From Syncephalis fuscata (lineage: Eukaryota; Zoopagomycota; Zoopagomycetes; Zoopagales; Piptocephalidaceae), in contig JAHLTZ010000013.1 in the NCBI GenBank assembly GCA_025786725.1, forward strand, positions 434,001 to 498,000: 64,000 nt of DNA. Direction: 5' to 3'. Positions 34,758-46,244 of this stretch are shown piece by piece (position 1 is the stretch's first letter; every line of letters starts with the position of its first letter). The position numbers and the translations under genes are program-made. Under the pieces are notes generated by a model. That model was not told the DNA's origin. It searched no databases and saw only the letters and a program-made list of their open reading frames with translations.

Positions 34758-36459
34758 ATGACTTCCAAGAATCTACTCACTTGCCAATTTTGCCCAGGAT
34801 CTTTATTTAAAACTAAAGGTAGTCTTAGATACCACCAATCTAAAGAACACACCAAGAGTGTTAAAATTACCTTAGTGGGTTTAGGTAGCTTTAATTAAAA
34901 GCTTTAAATAAAGTTAATTAATTTTATTTTATATTTATCTACAGGTCAAGTCACTATCATTAGAAATGAAGACAATATGTTTGTTTGTCCTTGCGGTGCA
35001 TTTTTTCCCGGAAGAGCATCAGTTGCTAGACATGGCAAGCAGTGTGATGGCAAACAAAATCAAGGTAAGCAAGAATAGTATTTTAAAAGTGAAATTAACA
35101 TTAGTTTATTATTTAGGCGACAAACTGGGCTTAATTACATCTATTGGACTAAATACAGCCAACGACCAATTGTCAGCTACAGCCCCGCGATCATTTAACC
35201 ACGCAACATTATCTGCATGCGGTGCTCTCAAAGAAACACCGGATGCTCAGCGTAAAACACTCCGAGTTGTAGATGCATTGGAACTGAAACCAATTGCCTT
35301 AACAGGCCCAGATGGTTTCGAATACAACTTGCTGGGTGACAGTTCGGTAGTTTCTCGTCTAGTAGCTTATCAGCCTGCCGTGACTTTCAATGCTGCTCAT
35401 AGTGAGAAAAGCAAAACAGTAGATGACAATATCGGCTGCTCTAGCAGCGACTTGTCCCATTTAATTCAACATGGGCCATACAATAACTGCATAAGTATAA
35501 ACGACTTTTCCGAGCTGGATGCCAAACTTTGTTATCATTTGAACAAGGATTGGCGATTTAAAAAATCGATGATGTACTTTTGTTCACAAGTACTTGCAGG
35601 GGCCATACTGATGGAGGGTACAACCGCAATTCTAGTTAATTGTCTAGAAGTATATGGGCGTACTCCATCTGTCGATGCACACCATGAACGATTCCTAACT
35701 GGGAAAAGTTCAAGAATGACGTCACATCCACCAAATGACTCATTGTATCCTGGTGTGCATGCGACCATACAATATGAAGACAACTCCCGGAGACTTGTTA
35801 TCGGTACGAATGCAATGAATGCTCTAGTGACATCGAGCATTAGAATCGACAATGAAATTGAGCCTGATGTTGGTTCATCAACGATGCAATTCAAGCCCAC
35901 TTGTAAAACTAGAATTTTTGTGTCGTCAAAGAGCGCTAAATATGCAATGGAATTCATTGAACAAAAGCCGCCTTGCGAGCTATATCCATTTGATACATGT
36001 TCACAATTACGGCAGCTAAGATCAAAATTTAACAACCCCACAACATATTTACTTCTACGTTCATCATCGTCATACACGAACCGGTGTTATTTGCGGCCCT
36101 ATACAATTTGGACACTTGCTGATTTTGATTCGACTGCTGCATTACCTTCACAATCAAGCATGGCATCAAAAATGTTCCAGCTTGTCATATTTGCAGTTAT
36201 AAATGGTACCAATGCTCTCAAGAAGGATGAAATTGAAACCTTGTACGCGGACTGTTCCGATGGAGTGACAAAGGCCTCACTGGAGGCGATTCTAAATCAA
36301 TTTGGATCTTCTGACGAACTTATGGTGTTGAAAAACACCAACTTGAACATGGTGCTAAAACAAATGGCAACAAGCATGATGACTGATCTACAACGGATCA
36401 ACAAGAAAGTTGCCGTATCCATTCTGGATGCCTTTAAATCGCTATGTTCTCATTCTTAA
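34758..36459 (+). CDS. Two-zinc-finger protein of unknown family
   Basis: Three exons: 34758-34884, 34945-35064 and 35117-36459 (introns 60 and 52 bp), 529 residues, no frame break. The start ATG (MTSKNLLTCQFC) gives a C2H2 finger: CQFC, 12 residues, H, 4 residues, H. Exon 2 adds a second finger of C-x-C, 12 residues, H-x4-C form (VCPCGAFFPGRASVARHGKQC region). The remaining ~450 residues form a long, unrecognised region with motifs GPDGFEYNLLGD, YPGVHATIQYEDNSRRLVIG and EPDVGSSTMQFKP. The splice joins were chosen because they keep the fingers in frame. The gene is the only intact one in the repeat-rich 29.7-46.2 kb stretch, and a fragment of it lies at 31450-31785. It may belong to a mobile element or a lineage-specific expanded family; no transposase motif is recognised. 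Confidence 0.7.
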
Positions 36460-36689
36460 AGTATTTAAGTGTATCATTAAATTGTAGCAATATGAGCTGG
36501 TCGACGTTATTATATTAAATAAATAGTATTTATTTTATTGTTGTTATTGCACTAGCATTAATATTGATTTGGTTTAAAGTTTAACATGATTGATGGTCAA
36601 ATGATTACAATTGATTATATTCGCATAATGAAACTAAAATTTGTTTTATTAAAGATGGGGCCGGATGGTAAAAAATATTCATCATCACA

Positions 36690-38112
36690 TCATCCCATTT
36701 AACATGGTTTGGTGATTAAATGACTACATTTAATAACATTCAACCTATTGAACATGATGGTGGGTGGTGAGTGGCATCAAAGTTTAAAATACTCATCATC
36801 ATAGATTCATTATTCAGTATGCACATATCCAATACACATATATCCAATATTCATATATATCATTTCTATTCCATTCCACGCTACTATATATCCTTTTATG
36901 ATATACTAGACACATTCTATTGTTTATATGTTTCAACACACTCTACTCATTCCCCTCATTGCACTATATGCGCTATAACGTCAACAGCATTTTATATGTT
37001 TCCTCACCGTACATTTATCATTTTATATACTATTCTATACTTGCCTAGCCTTGCTCTATCCAAAACTATTTTTATTTTTGTTCTAGCTTTATTATTTATA
37101 AATGCCGACTAATTCTGCTCATTGATCATGCATACATGCTCAGTAACTTTAACACGACTAATCGTCACTCAATATTGCATATTCAGTATATTGTATGTTA
37201 TTATACTATATTGTAACTGTGTGATAGCTCTTGCAGTTGTTCTTTTACTGCTAGCTTTATTTTTTTGTAAATTTCAGCTCAATCGCTCATTGGCTCATGC
37301 ATATATGCTCAGTAACTTCAACACTACTAATCGTACAGTTTCCACTGTATACTAAGTATATTGTGTATCGCTCTACCATATAACTGCTACACTTTGTTCA
37401 AACATGTTGTCTGTTTAATTCTAGCTCTACTAACTGTGATTGTTTACTCATTTGTTCAATGGGCAATATGCGCTACAGCTTTAACATCGCTGTTTGTATT
37501 TTGCCATTGTGTTCAGTATCATGGATTATTATGTCATCTAATAGCCAAAAGTGCTAATAAAAGCTGTCTATTTATTGCTAACTATATTCATTATGAATTT
37601 CGAGTCATTTGCTCATTAGGTTATATACACCACAGTCTCAACATCATTATCTATACACTCTTATTGTCTATTTGTTTTATTCTATATCGTTGCATGTTCT
37701 AATAATCACATTCTATTCAACACTGTTGTTCGTTTGCCACTAGCTTTATTCGTTGTAAATCTTGCTTCTATTTGCTCACTCTTTATGTTTTAGATAAGAC
37801 ATAAATGACGTTGTTGAAACAATAATGCATTTTAGCTTAATGAATGAAATGAGTGAATTCACAAATAATGGAGTTATTTCCAAACGGACAATAATTTTGA
37901 ATAAAGTTGGCTAATATATGATGAAATACTATATGTTTGTATAAATGTACAATGATAGTAATATGAATGAATACATCTATGTATACAGGATAATAAACTT
38001 ATAATTGATGGTTTGATGATTGGTGCTACTCATCGCCTGTCTTTATATTCACCAAAAAAAAAGTTTAGCTCAACTGCGCGAATGTTACTAATGTATTCAT
38101 TTGATTCTAAAT
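36690..38112. mobile_element. Foldback-like repeat element, copy 5
   Basis: The left end (about 36700-36900, plus) carries AACATGATGGTGGGTGGTGAG and ATTCATTATTCAGTATGC. The right end (about 37950-38110, minus) carries the inverted equivalents, more diverged. Between them are five to six degenerate ~165-bp subrepeats; starts of the CTAGCTTTATT-type motif are near 37083, 37251, 37421, 37576 and 37740. Open frames at 36771-37702 come from these repeats and recur, inverted, at 42749-43545. They are not supported as genes. Confidence 0.65.
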
Positions 38113-38951
38113 ACAAAAATGTTTGATTAATAAAATGTTTAATATCAATTTAAAAACAATGGCAGAACTAGATGGGATAGCTGGTCAAATAAACCACTGA
38201 TGTTATCATTAAAATGGTAACGTGGACGTAATTGTATTGAGTGTAACTTGCTTTAGTATTTTAGGTAAGATAATGACATTTTAATATGGTTCAAGTAACT
38301 AAATGACGCGTTGCGCATAAAGATACTACGAATAGACCAGTCGTTACAAGCAAAAAATCGTCAATACGTTGTATGGCAGTAGTGCTTTATAGTTGCAATT
38401 GCCGGCCAGATATGGTGATTTTATAATAAAAGCTTTCAATGTCATAAACAACTTCATTATCTTGTTAATGATATAAATATAAGTAAAACAACATTATCAC
38501 TGTAGATCAAATAGACGGTATACATTTGGTATTATATATATATATATATGTGTGTGTATTTACTAGTTATTTGTTTATATTTATTTATAGCCGTACGTTT
38601 TGAAAAATAAAATAAATATGCATTCGATAAATTCACTTCTAGCTACTTGCTGCTGTTATCATACGCGTTAAGCGATTTTAAAAAATAAAAACTTATTGTG
38701 CACCAAATAAATGCAAATCTGCCAATGACTGTCCAGACTTGACGTAATACATTGTCATCAAATCATATTGTTTAAAGCAAAATAACTTGGTCGTGCTATA
38801 TTTGACCATTTGCTGTGTATAAATGTTGATGATTAGCTGTAGTCTAGTTTATTTAACATGTAAACAATTAAGATTTATTTGTATTTGGTCAATCCACCTA
38901 TTTTCATTTAGACACACCTGCGCTGTTCATTTTATCTGTGATGGTCTGTGT

Positions 38952-39131
38952 GCGCACTTGCTTTTTGTGATGGTTTCAAGAGCGCACTTGCTTTTTGTGA
39001 TGGTTTCAAGAGCGCACTTGCTTTTTGTGGTGGTTTCAAGAGCGCACTTGCTTTTTGTGGTGGTTTCAAGAGCGCACTTGCTTTTTGTGGTGGTTTCAAG
39101 AGCGCACTTGCTTGCTGTGGTGATCTTGTGT
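38952..39131 (+). repeat. 30-bp minisatellite array, 6 copies
   Basis: The monomer is GCGCACTTGCTTTTTGTGRT followed by GGTTTCAAGA; R is A or G. The last copy is the variant ending GATCTTGTGT. The 30-bp period is a multiple of three and the monomer is largely stop-free, so long spurious reading frames result. Confidence 0.95.
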
Positions 39132-39509
39132 GCGCCTCATGTTCACCATAACCATTCAGCTTTATTTGCTTCCACCTAGTTGGCTAGCAAAACAACTTAT
39201 CACGTTTATTTACAACATTCCACATACATAATTGTGGTTAACAAAAAACATAATAAATAGCCATTCACAAATAAATATAGCACAATTTGGTGTTTGTAAA
39301 ATCGATAGAAACATAAAAACAAATGCTATCTGAAGCAAAATAACTTGGTCGTGCTATATTTGACCATTTGCTGTGTATAAATGTTGATGATTAGCTGTAG
39401 TCTAGTTTATTTAACATGTAAACAATTAAGATTTATTTGTATTTGGTCAATCCACCTATTTTCATTTAGACACACCTGCGCTGTTCATTTTATCTGTGAT
39501 GGTCTGTGT

Positions 39510-39749
39510 GCGCACTTGCTTTTTGTGATGGTTTCAAGAGCGCATTTGCTTTTTGTGGTGGTTTCAAGAGCGCACTTGCTTTTTGTGATGGTTTCAAGAG
39601 CGCACTTGCTTTTTGTGGTGGTTTCAAGAGCGCACTTGCTTTTTGTGATGGTTTCAAGAGCGCACTTGCTTTTTGTGGTGGTTTCAAGAGCGCACTTGCT
39701 TTTTGTGGTGGTTTCAAGAGCGCACTTGCTTGCTGTGGTGATCTTGTGT
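39510..39749 (+). repeat. 30-bp minisatellite array, 8 copies
   Basis: The monomer is the same as in the array at 38952. A and G variants alternate irregularly, one copy has GCGCATTTGC, and the last copy is the GATCTTGTGT variant. Confidence 0.95.
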
Positions 39750-40127
39750 GCGCCTCATGTTCACCATAACCATTCAGCTTTATTTGCTTCCACCCAGTTG
39801 GCCAGCAAAACAACTTATCACGTTTATTTACAACATTCCACGTACATAATTGTGGTTAACAAACAACATAATAAATAGCCATTCACAAATAAATATAGCA
39901 CAATTTGGTGTTTGTAAAATCGATAGAAACATAAAAACAAATGCTATCTGAAGCAAAATAACTTGGTCGTGCTATATTTGACCATTTGCTGTGTATAAAT
40001 GTTGATGATTAGCTGTAGTCTAGTTTATTTAACATGTAAACAATTAAGATTTATTTGTATTTGGTCAATCCACCTATTTTCATTTAGACACACCTGCGCT
40101 GTTCATTTTATCTGTGATGGTCTGTGT

Positions 40128-40247
40128 GCGCACTTGCTTTTTGTGATGGTTTCAAGAGCGCACTTGCTTTTTGTGATGGTTTCAAGAGCGCACTTGCTTT
40201 TTGTGATGGTTTCAAGAGCGCACTTGCTTGCTGTGGTGATCTTGTGT
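40128..40247 (+). repeat. 30-bp minisatellite array, 4 copies
   Basis: This is the shortest array: three standard A-type copies and the terminal variant. Confidence 0.95.
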
Positions 40248-40462
40248 GCGCCTCATGTTCACCATAACCATTCAGCTTTATTTGCTTCCACCTAGTTGGC
40301 CAGCAAAATTGTGCTATATTTATTTGTGAATGGCTATTTATTATGTTTTTTGTTAACCATAATTATGTATGTGGAATGTTGTAAATAAACGTGATAAGTT
40401 GTTTTGCTGGCCAACTGGGTGGAAGCAAATAAAGCTGAATGGTTATGGTGAACATGAGGCGC

Positions 40463-40762
40463 ACACAAGATCACCACAAAAAGCAAGTGCGCTCTTGAAA
40501 CCACCACAAAAAGCAAGTGCGCTCTTGAAACCATCACAAAAAGCAAGTGCGCTCTTGAAACCACCACAAAAAGCAAGTGCGCTCTTGAAACCACCACAAA
40601 AAGCAAGTGCGCTCTTGAAACCATCACAAAAAGCAAGTGCGCTCTTGAAACCATCACAAAAAGCAAGTGCGCTCTTGAAACCACCACAAAAAGCAAGTGC
40701 GCTCTTGAAACCACCACAAAAAGCAAATGCGCTCTTGAAACCATCACAAAAAGCAAGTGCGC
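40463..40762 (-). repeat. 30-bp minisatellite array, 10 copies
   Basis: This is the longest array, on the minus strand. Here the last copy carries GATCACCACAAAAAGC (plus-strand reading) in place of the GATCACCACAGCAAGC found in the other arrays. One monomer has the GCAAATGCGC variant also seen in the 8-copy array. Confidence 0.95.
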
Positions 40763-41140
40763 ACACAGACCATCACAGATAAAATGAACAGCGCAGGTGT
40801 GTCTAAATGAAAATAGGTGGATTGACCAAATACAAATAAATCTTAATTGTTTACATGTTAAATAAACTAGACTACAGCTAATCATCAACATTTATACACA
40901 GCAAATGGTCAAATATAGCACGACCAAGTTATTTTGCTTCAGATAGCATTTGTTTTTATGTTTCTATCGATTTTACAAACACCAAATTGTGCTATATTTA
41001 TTTGTGAATGGCTATTTATTATGTTTTTTGTTAACCACAATTATGTACGTGGAATGTTGTAAATAAACGTGATAAGTTGTTTTGCTGGCCAACTGGGTGA
41101 AAGCAAATAAAACTGAATGGTTATGGTGAACATGAGGCGC

Positions 41141-41350
41141 ACACAAGATCACCACAGCAAGCAAGTGCGCTCTTGAAACCACCACAAAAAGCAAGTGCGC
41201 TCTTGAAACCACCACAAAAAGCAAGTGCGCTCTTGAAACCACCACAAAAAGCAAGTGCGCTCTTGAAACCACCACAAAAAGCAAGTGCGCTCTTGAAACC
41301 ATCACAAAAAGCAAGTGCGCTCTTGAAACCATCACAAAAAGCAAGTGCGC
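41141..41350 (-). repeat. 30-bp minisatellite array, 7 copies
   Basis: The monomer is the same on the minus strand. Four G-type copies are followed by two A-type copies, with the terminal variant at the low-coordinate end. Confidence 0.95.
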
Positions 41351-42229
41351 ACACAGACCATCACAGATAAAATGAACAGCGCAGGTGTGTCTAAATGAAA
41401 ATAGGTGGATTGACCAAATACAAATAAATCTTAATTGTTTACATGTTAAATAAACTAGACTACAGCTAATCATCAACATTTATACACAGCAAATGGTCAA
41501 ATATAGCACGACCAAGTTATTTTGCTTTAAACAATATGATTTGATGACAATGTATTACGTCAAGTCTGGACAGTCATTGGCAGATTTGCATTTATTTGGT
41601 GCACAATAAGTTTTTATTTTTTAAAATCGCTTAACGCGTATGATAACAGCAGCAAGTAGCTAGAAGTGAATTTATCGAATGCATATTTATTTTATTTTTC
41701 AAAACGTACGGCTATAAATAAATATAAACAAATAACTAGTAAATACACACACATATATATATATATATAATTACCAAATGTATACCGTCTATTTGATCTA
41801 CAGTGATAATGTTGTTTTACTTATATTTATATCATTAACAAGATAATGAAGTTCGTTTATGACATTGAAAGCTTTTATTATAAAATCACCATATCTGGCC
41901 GGCAATTGCAACTATAAAGCACTACTGCCATACAACGTATTGACGATTTTTTGCTTGTAACGACTGGTCTATTCGTAGTATCTTTATGCGCAACGCGTCA
42001 TTTAGTTACTTGAACCATATTAAAATGTCATTATCTTACCTAAAATACTAAAGCAAGTTACACTCAATACAATTACGTCCACGTTACCATTTTAATGATA
42101 ACATCAGTGGTTTATTTGACCAGCTATCCCATCTAGTTCTGCCATTGTTTTTAAATTGATATTAAACATTTTATTAATCAAACATTTTTGTATTTAGAAT
42201 CAAATGAATACATTAGTAACATTCGCGCA

Positions 42230-43620
42230 GTTGAGCTAAACTTTTTTTTTGGTCAATATAAAGACAGGCGATGAGTAGCACCAATCATCAAACCATCAAA
42301 TTATAAGTTTATTATCCTGTATACATAGATGTATTCATTCATATTACTATCATTGTACATTTATACAAACATATAGTATTTCATCATATATTAGCCAACT
42401 TTATTCAAAATTATTGTCCGTTTGGAAATAACTCCATTATTTGTGAATTCAACTCATTTCATTCATTAAGCTAAAATGCATTATTGTTTCAACAACGTCA
42501 TTTATGTCTTATCTAAAACATAAAGAGTGAGCAAATAGAAGCAAGATTTACAACGAATAAAGCTAGTGGCAAACGAACAACAGTGTTGAATAGAATGTGA
42601 TTATTAGAACATGCAACGATATAGAATAAAACAAATAGACAATAAGAGTGTATAGATAATGATGTTGAGACTGTGGTGTATATAACCTAATGAGCAAATG
42701 ACTCGAAATTCATAATGAATATAGTTAGCAATAAATAGACAGCTTTTATTAGCGACTTTTGGCTATTAGATGACATAATAATCCATGATACTGAACACAA
42801 TGGCAAAATACAAACAGCGATGTTAAAGCTGTAGCGCATATTGCCCATTGAACAAATGAGTAAACAATCACAGTTAGTAGAGCTAGAATTAAACAGACAA
42901 CATGTTTGAACAAAGTGTAGCAGTTATATGGTAGAGCGATACACAATATACTTAGTATACAGTGGAAACTGTACGATTAGTAGTGTTGAAGTTACTGAGC
43001 ATATATGCATGAGCCAATGAGCGATTGAGCTGAAATTTACAAAAAAATAAAGCTAGCAGTAAAAGAACAACTGCAAGAGCTATCACACAGTTACAATATA
43101 GTATAATAACATACAATATACTGAATATGCAATATTGAGTGACGATTAGTCGTGTTAAAGTTACTGAGCATGTATGCATGATCAATGAGCAGAATTAGTC
43201 GGCATTTATAAATAATAAAGCTAGAACAAAAATAAAAATAGTTTTGGATAGAGCAAGGCTAGGCAAGTATAGAATAGTATATAAAATGATAAATGTACGG
43301 TGAGGAAACATATAAAATGCTGTTGACGTTATAGCGCATATAGTGCAATGAGGGGAATGAGTAGAGTGTGTTGAAACATATAAACAATAGAATGTGTCTA
43401 GTATATCATAAAAGGATATATAGTAGCGTGGAATGGAATAGAAATGATATATATGAATATTGGATATATGTGTATTGGATATGTGCATACTGAATAATGA
43501 ATCTACAACGATGAGTATTTGATGATTGATGTCATTCACCATCAACTAGCATGTTCAATAGATTAGATGCTATTAAATGTAGCCATTTGACCACCGGATC
43601 ATGTTAAATGGCAATAAATA
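42230..43620. mobile_element. Foldback-like repeat element, copy 6 (inverted twin of copy 5)
   Basis: This is the reverse complement of the element at 36690-38112, almost identical except for its outermost ~100 bp (43520-43620), where the two diverge (CATGCTAGTTGATGGTGAAT versus CATGATGGTGGGTGGTGAGT on the same strand). Confidence 0.65.
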
Positions 43621-46244
43621 AGACAGCAATAAATAAATCATTGGCACTATTATTAAAATAGTTGGTGTAGATGCAGTATTAAATGTAGCTACTTGTAATC
43701 TAGCCATTCAAGTATCAGTGACTTTAATTGAATACATGTACCAGTATTATAGTTTTATTAAACATAATAAGACCATTAGACAAACTAGTAATGGAGTCAC
43801 AGTGTTATGTTGATTCAGCAAACACCTCATGCGCTTCTTTATTAAATCTACCATTTCAATGTAATATATGTGTAATGCCCACCACCTCCCTCTTTATTAC
43901 CACCACTTCAATCAAACCAAAGCATTTAGCAGATGCGCAATAGCAATGCCAGTTAGTGTTGGGTAATATAAACCAGATAAGTATATGTCCCATTTAGAAT
44001 CCAGTCCAAACAATAGTACCAACGACAGTATACAGTATTGTTGTCGATGCTTGTGCCAACGAATTCTATAGTTGGTATTGTAAGTTGCATGCAAAATATT
44101 TGTGCCCGATAACAAATGCAGTCAGATATACTTGTCGATCCGGCACCAATGCTCGAATAGCTATAATAAAAGTGCGTTAGTATTGTTTAGTAGTAATAAG
44201 CACCTACATCTAGTTGATTGTTCCTTGCGTATAGTTTATAGCGTACATGAGTGCAGTTGTTTGTATATTGTTGTTAGTTGTTATACAAATAAACTAGAAA
44301 TGTTGTTAAAGTTGTTAAACAAGATAGCAGCTAATATAGCAACTATACGTCCACCTGGAGTACCGGCAATACTACGACTTGGGCGTAAGTAACATTTGTC
44401 GGATGCGTACGGCTCTATATTAGCTGCTATCTTGATGGCGATGCTGTTCAATAAATGTTACAAGATGCCATGGCAATTCAAGCGTAGCAATAAGCTGCAC
44501 CAAACTATGGATTCACCCATTTGTAGTTGATGTTTAGAGCTAAACACATGAACACCACAACATATTACAACTAAACAGCACATCACCATATACTGATATG
44601 TTATTAAATAATTGTAATATAGTAACCAGTCTACACTAAGACATTATCAGTAGTAGAGATGCCATTTGTTTTCGGCCGCTAGTCCTTGTTTATGTCAGTG
44701 TTGTAAAAATTAATAAAAACGGCAGTTGAAAACTAAAATGGTATGGCGACTAGTGTTCTATTACAATCGTTTAACAACACCCACAGGTAAACAGTGTAAT
44801 GCATGGTATTCAGTACGAATAAGCCACATATCACACCAGTCCAGTGTGCGATGATAGTATTCAGCAAGTTGAAGGCTATCAAACACACCTCCAGTGCACG
44901 TTCAATACAAGTGAGCACTAACATATAACCACCCATACAGGTCGCCGCATCAACATGAGGGGAGTGCACAGCAATACTGACTTGCTAAACACAGCACTGC
45001 ACACCCTGTTATCCCACATATCTCCGCACTATGCCAGTATACAGCTGCCTAGTACAGGCAACCATATAGTTGCTGAGCTAGTATAACACAATAGTCTGCA
45101 CTATTGTACTCTACATTCAACACAGCTCAAATGCATAACGCAGTATATCGTGATCAACCAACAAGGAGACCACTCACCACTGGATATAGCTACTAGAACA
45201 GATGCTTCCATTAACAAGCGGTTTATAGCATATTAACAACTAGAAACAAGAGAAAGTGAAGTAATGAGCAAAAGTACTCTCGGCGCAACCTTATAAACTT
45301 GGTCCAAAATATATCCACCAATTAGAATGGGCAATATTGGTAAAGAGTACATGGCGACTGTTCATTGGCATATTGCACCTGACTGGACCATTTTAGTGAG
45401 CAGCCACTATCTATAATACGCTATTTATGTTACTTGAATTGTATCCACTACTTTATCAGTATCATGTAGATATTATCTTATCAACATATCACTCTACATC
45501 CCTTCCTTTGTTCCACATTTGCTCGCTTTCGCCTTTTATATTTGTTAATTTTTTCTTACAAACTGTCATTTTTTAACTGGTGTCTATCACCATATTTTAT
45601 TAAATAAAATCATTAGAAAATGACAAAATACAATTGATGTTCAAAGGTACCAAATTGCAAAATGTAAATAATTTTGGTGTGAGCTGATGTTAACTATGAG
45701 TGCTATGATTCTTCAATGTAGAATGAACCGAATAGTTTTCAATTACTAAATATGATAATGATAATTAAAATAAATCAATGTAATCATAAATCATAGTAAT
45801 GTGTTACATTACCATGCTTCTGCCACCTGAACATTTTACTCATTACTAATTTCCTTTGATCTTTAGCCATTGACAATTGTACATGGCTAAACTAGCCTTC
45901 TCGTCTTTGCATTACTCGTCATGTACCGGTAAGTTAATTGTGTCAAACAGTTATCTATCATTGATTGACCATTTGCCAACTATATGTTGTATCACTCTAC
46001 AGTTAAACGCGCATTTTTTTCAGAATATGTAGCTAAATATTACTAAACCTTAGTGAATACTTTGTGTTCTCTACAAACACAAGTGATACATGTTGCCATA
46101 TTTTGATTCCGAATAAAAGTGAATAACTTTGTATTTATCATATAAAAAACCATGTTTTATTTTATATACTAACAAAACAACAACGATGGTTAGATTAGGA
46201 CGCAGAAATAGGATAATAATAAAGCACCATTATGTTTATCTGCG
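43621..46244. other. Intergenic region without a recognisable gene
   Basis: From 43.7 to 45.3 kb the DNA is somewhat less AT-rich than the repeats, and several small frames exist (44102-44392, 44733-44969). None shows a domain, consistent codon use or splice structure I can support. It may be relic sequence. Confidence 0.4.
44320..44434. repeat. 20-bp perfect inverted repeat, 75-bp loop
   Basis: Arms CAAGATAGCAGCTAATATAG (44320-44339) and its reverse complement (44415-44434). It could form a hairpin or be the end of a small element. Confidence 0.8.

Larger units (their letters stand above)
38776..40308 (+). repeat. Three higher-order repeat units, plus orientation
   Basis: Units start near 38776, 39334 and 39952 with AAGCAAAATAACTTGGTCGT. 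Each has a ~175-bp head, a 30-bp minisatellite array, and a tail starting CTCATGTTCACCATAACC. The third unit is cut short at CCAGCAAAA. Sequence outside the arrays is almost identical between units. Confidence 0.9.
40309..41525 (-). repeat. Two higher-order repeat units, minus orientation
   Basis: These are reverse-complement versions of the units at 38776-40308. The boundary between them is near 40943. The first starts abruptly at TTGTGCTATATTTATTTG, fused to the truncated third plus unit. Confidence 0.9.
36800..43520. repeat. Large inverted repeat (6.7 kb overall)
   Basis: DNA from 36800 to about 38790 recurs as its reverse complement at about 41520-43520 with only scattered single-base differences (for example near 37550/42757, 38452/41854 and 38534/41768). 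Inside, three ~0.56-0.62-kb units in plus orientation (38776-40308) face two in minus orientation (40309-41525). The switch occurs near 40308, with no spacer. The centre is not mirror-symmetric: the last plus unit lacks its tail and the minisatellite arrays differ in length. Confidence 0.9.

Noticed and set aside
36771-37112. Hydrophobic ~113-codon frame repeated at 20888, 30579 and 43195
   Set aside because: The frame lies in the foldback-element ends and is AT-driven. The copies start at different places and the frame is not kept in every copy.
38952-41350. CRISPR-like array
   Set aside because: Repeats are contiguous with no unique spacers, and the genome is eukaryotic.
38823-41479. Frames of 65-185 codons with repeating QKASALLKP or VVSRAHLLF peptides on both strands
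   Set aside because: They are products of the 30-bp period and low stop density in the minisatellite. They occur in several frames and both orientations, with no conserved start context or domain.
44102-44969. Possible small genes in 43.7-45.3 kb
   Set aside because: The frames are isolated, cysteine/tyrosine-rich and without homology I can recognise. Composition alone is not enough.
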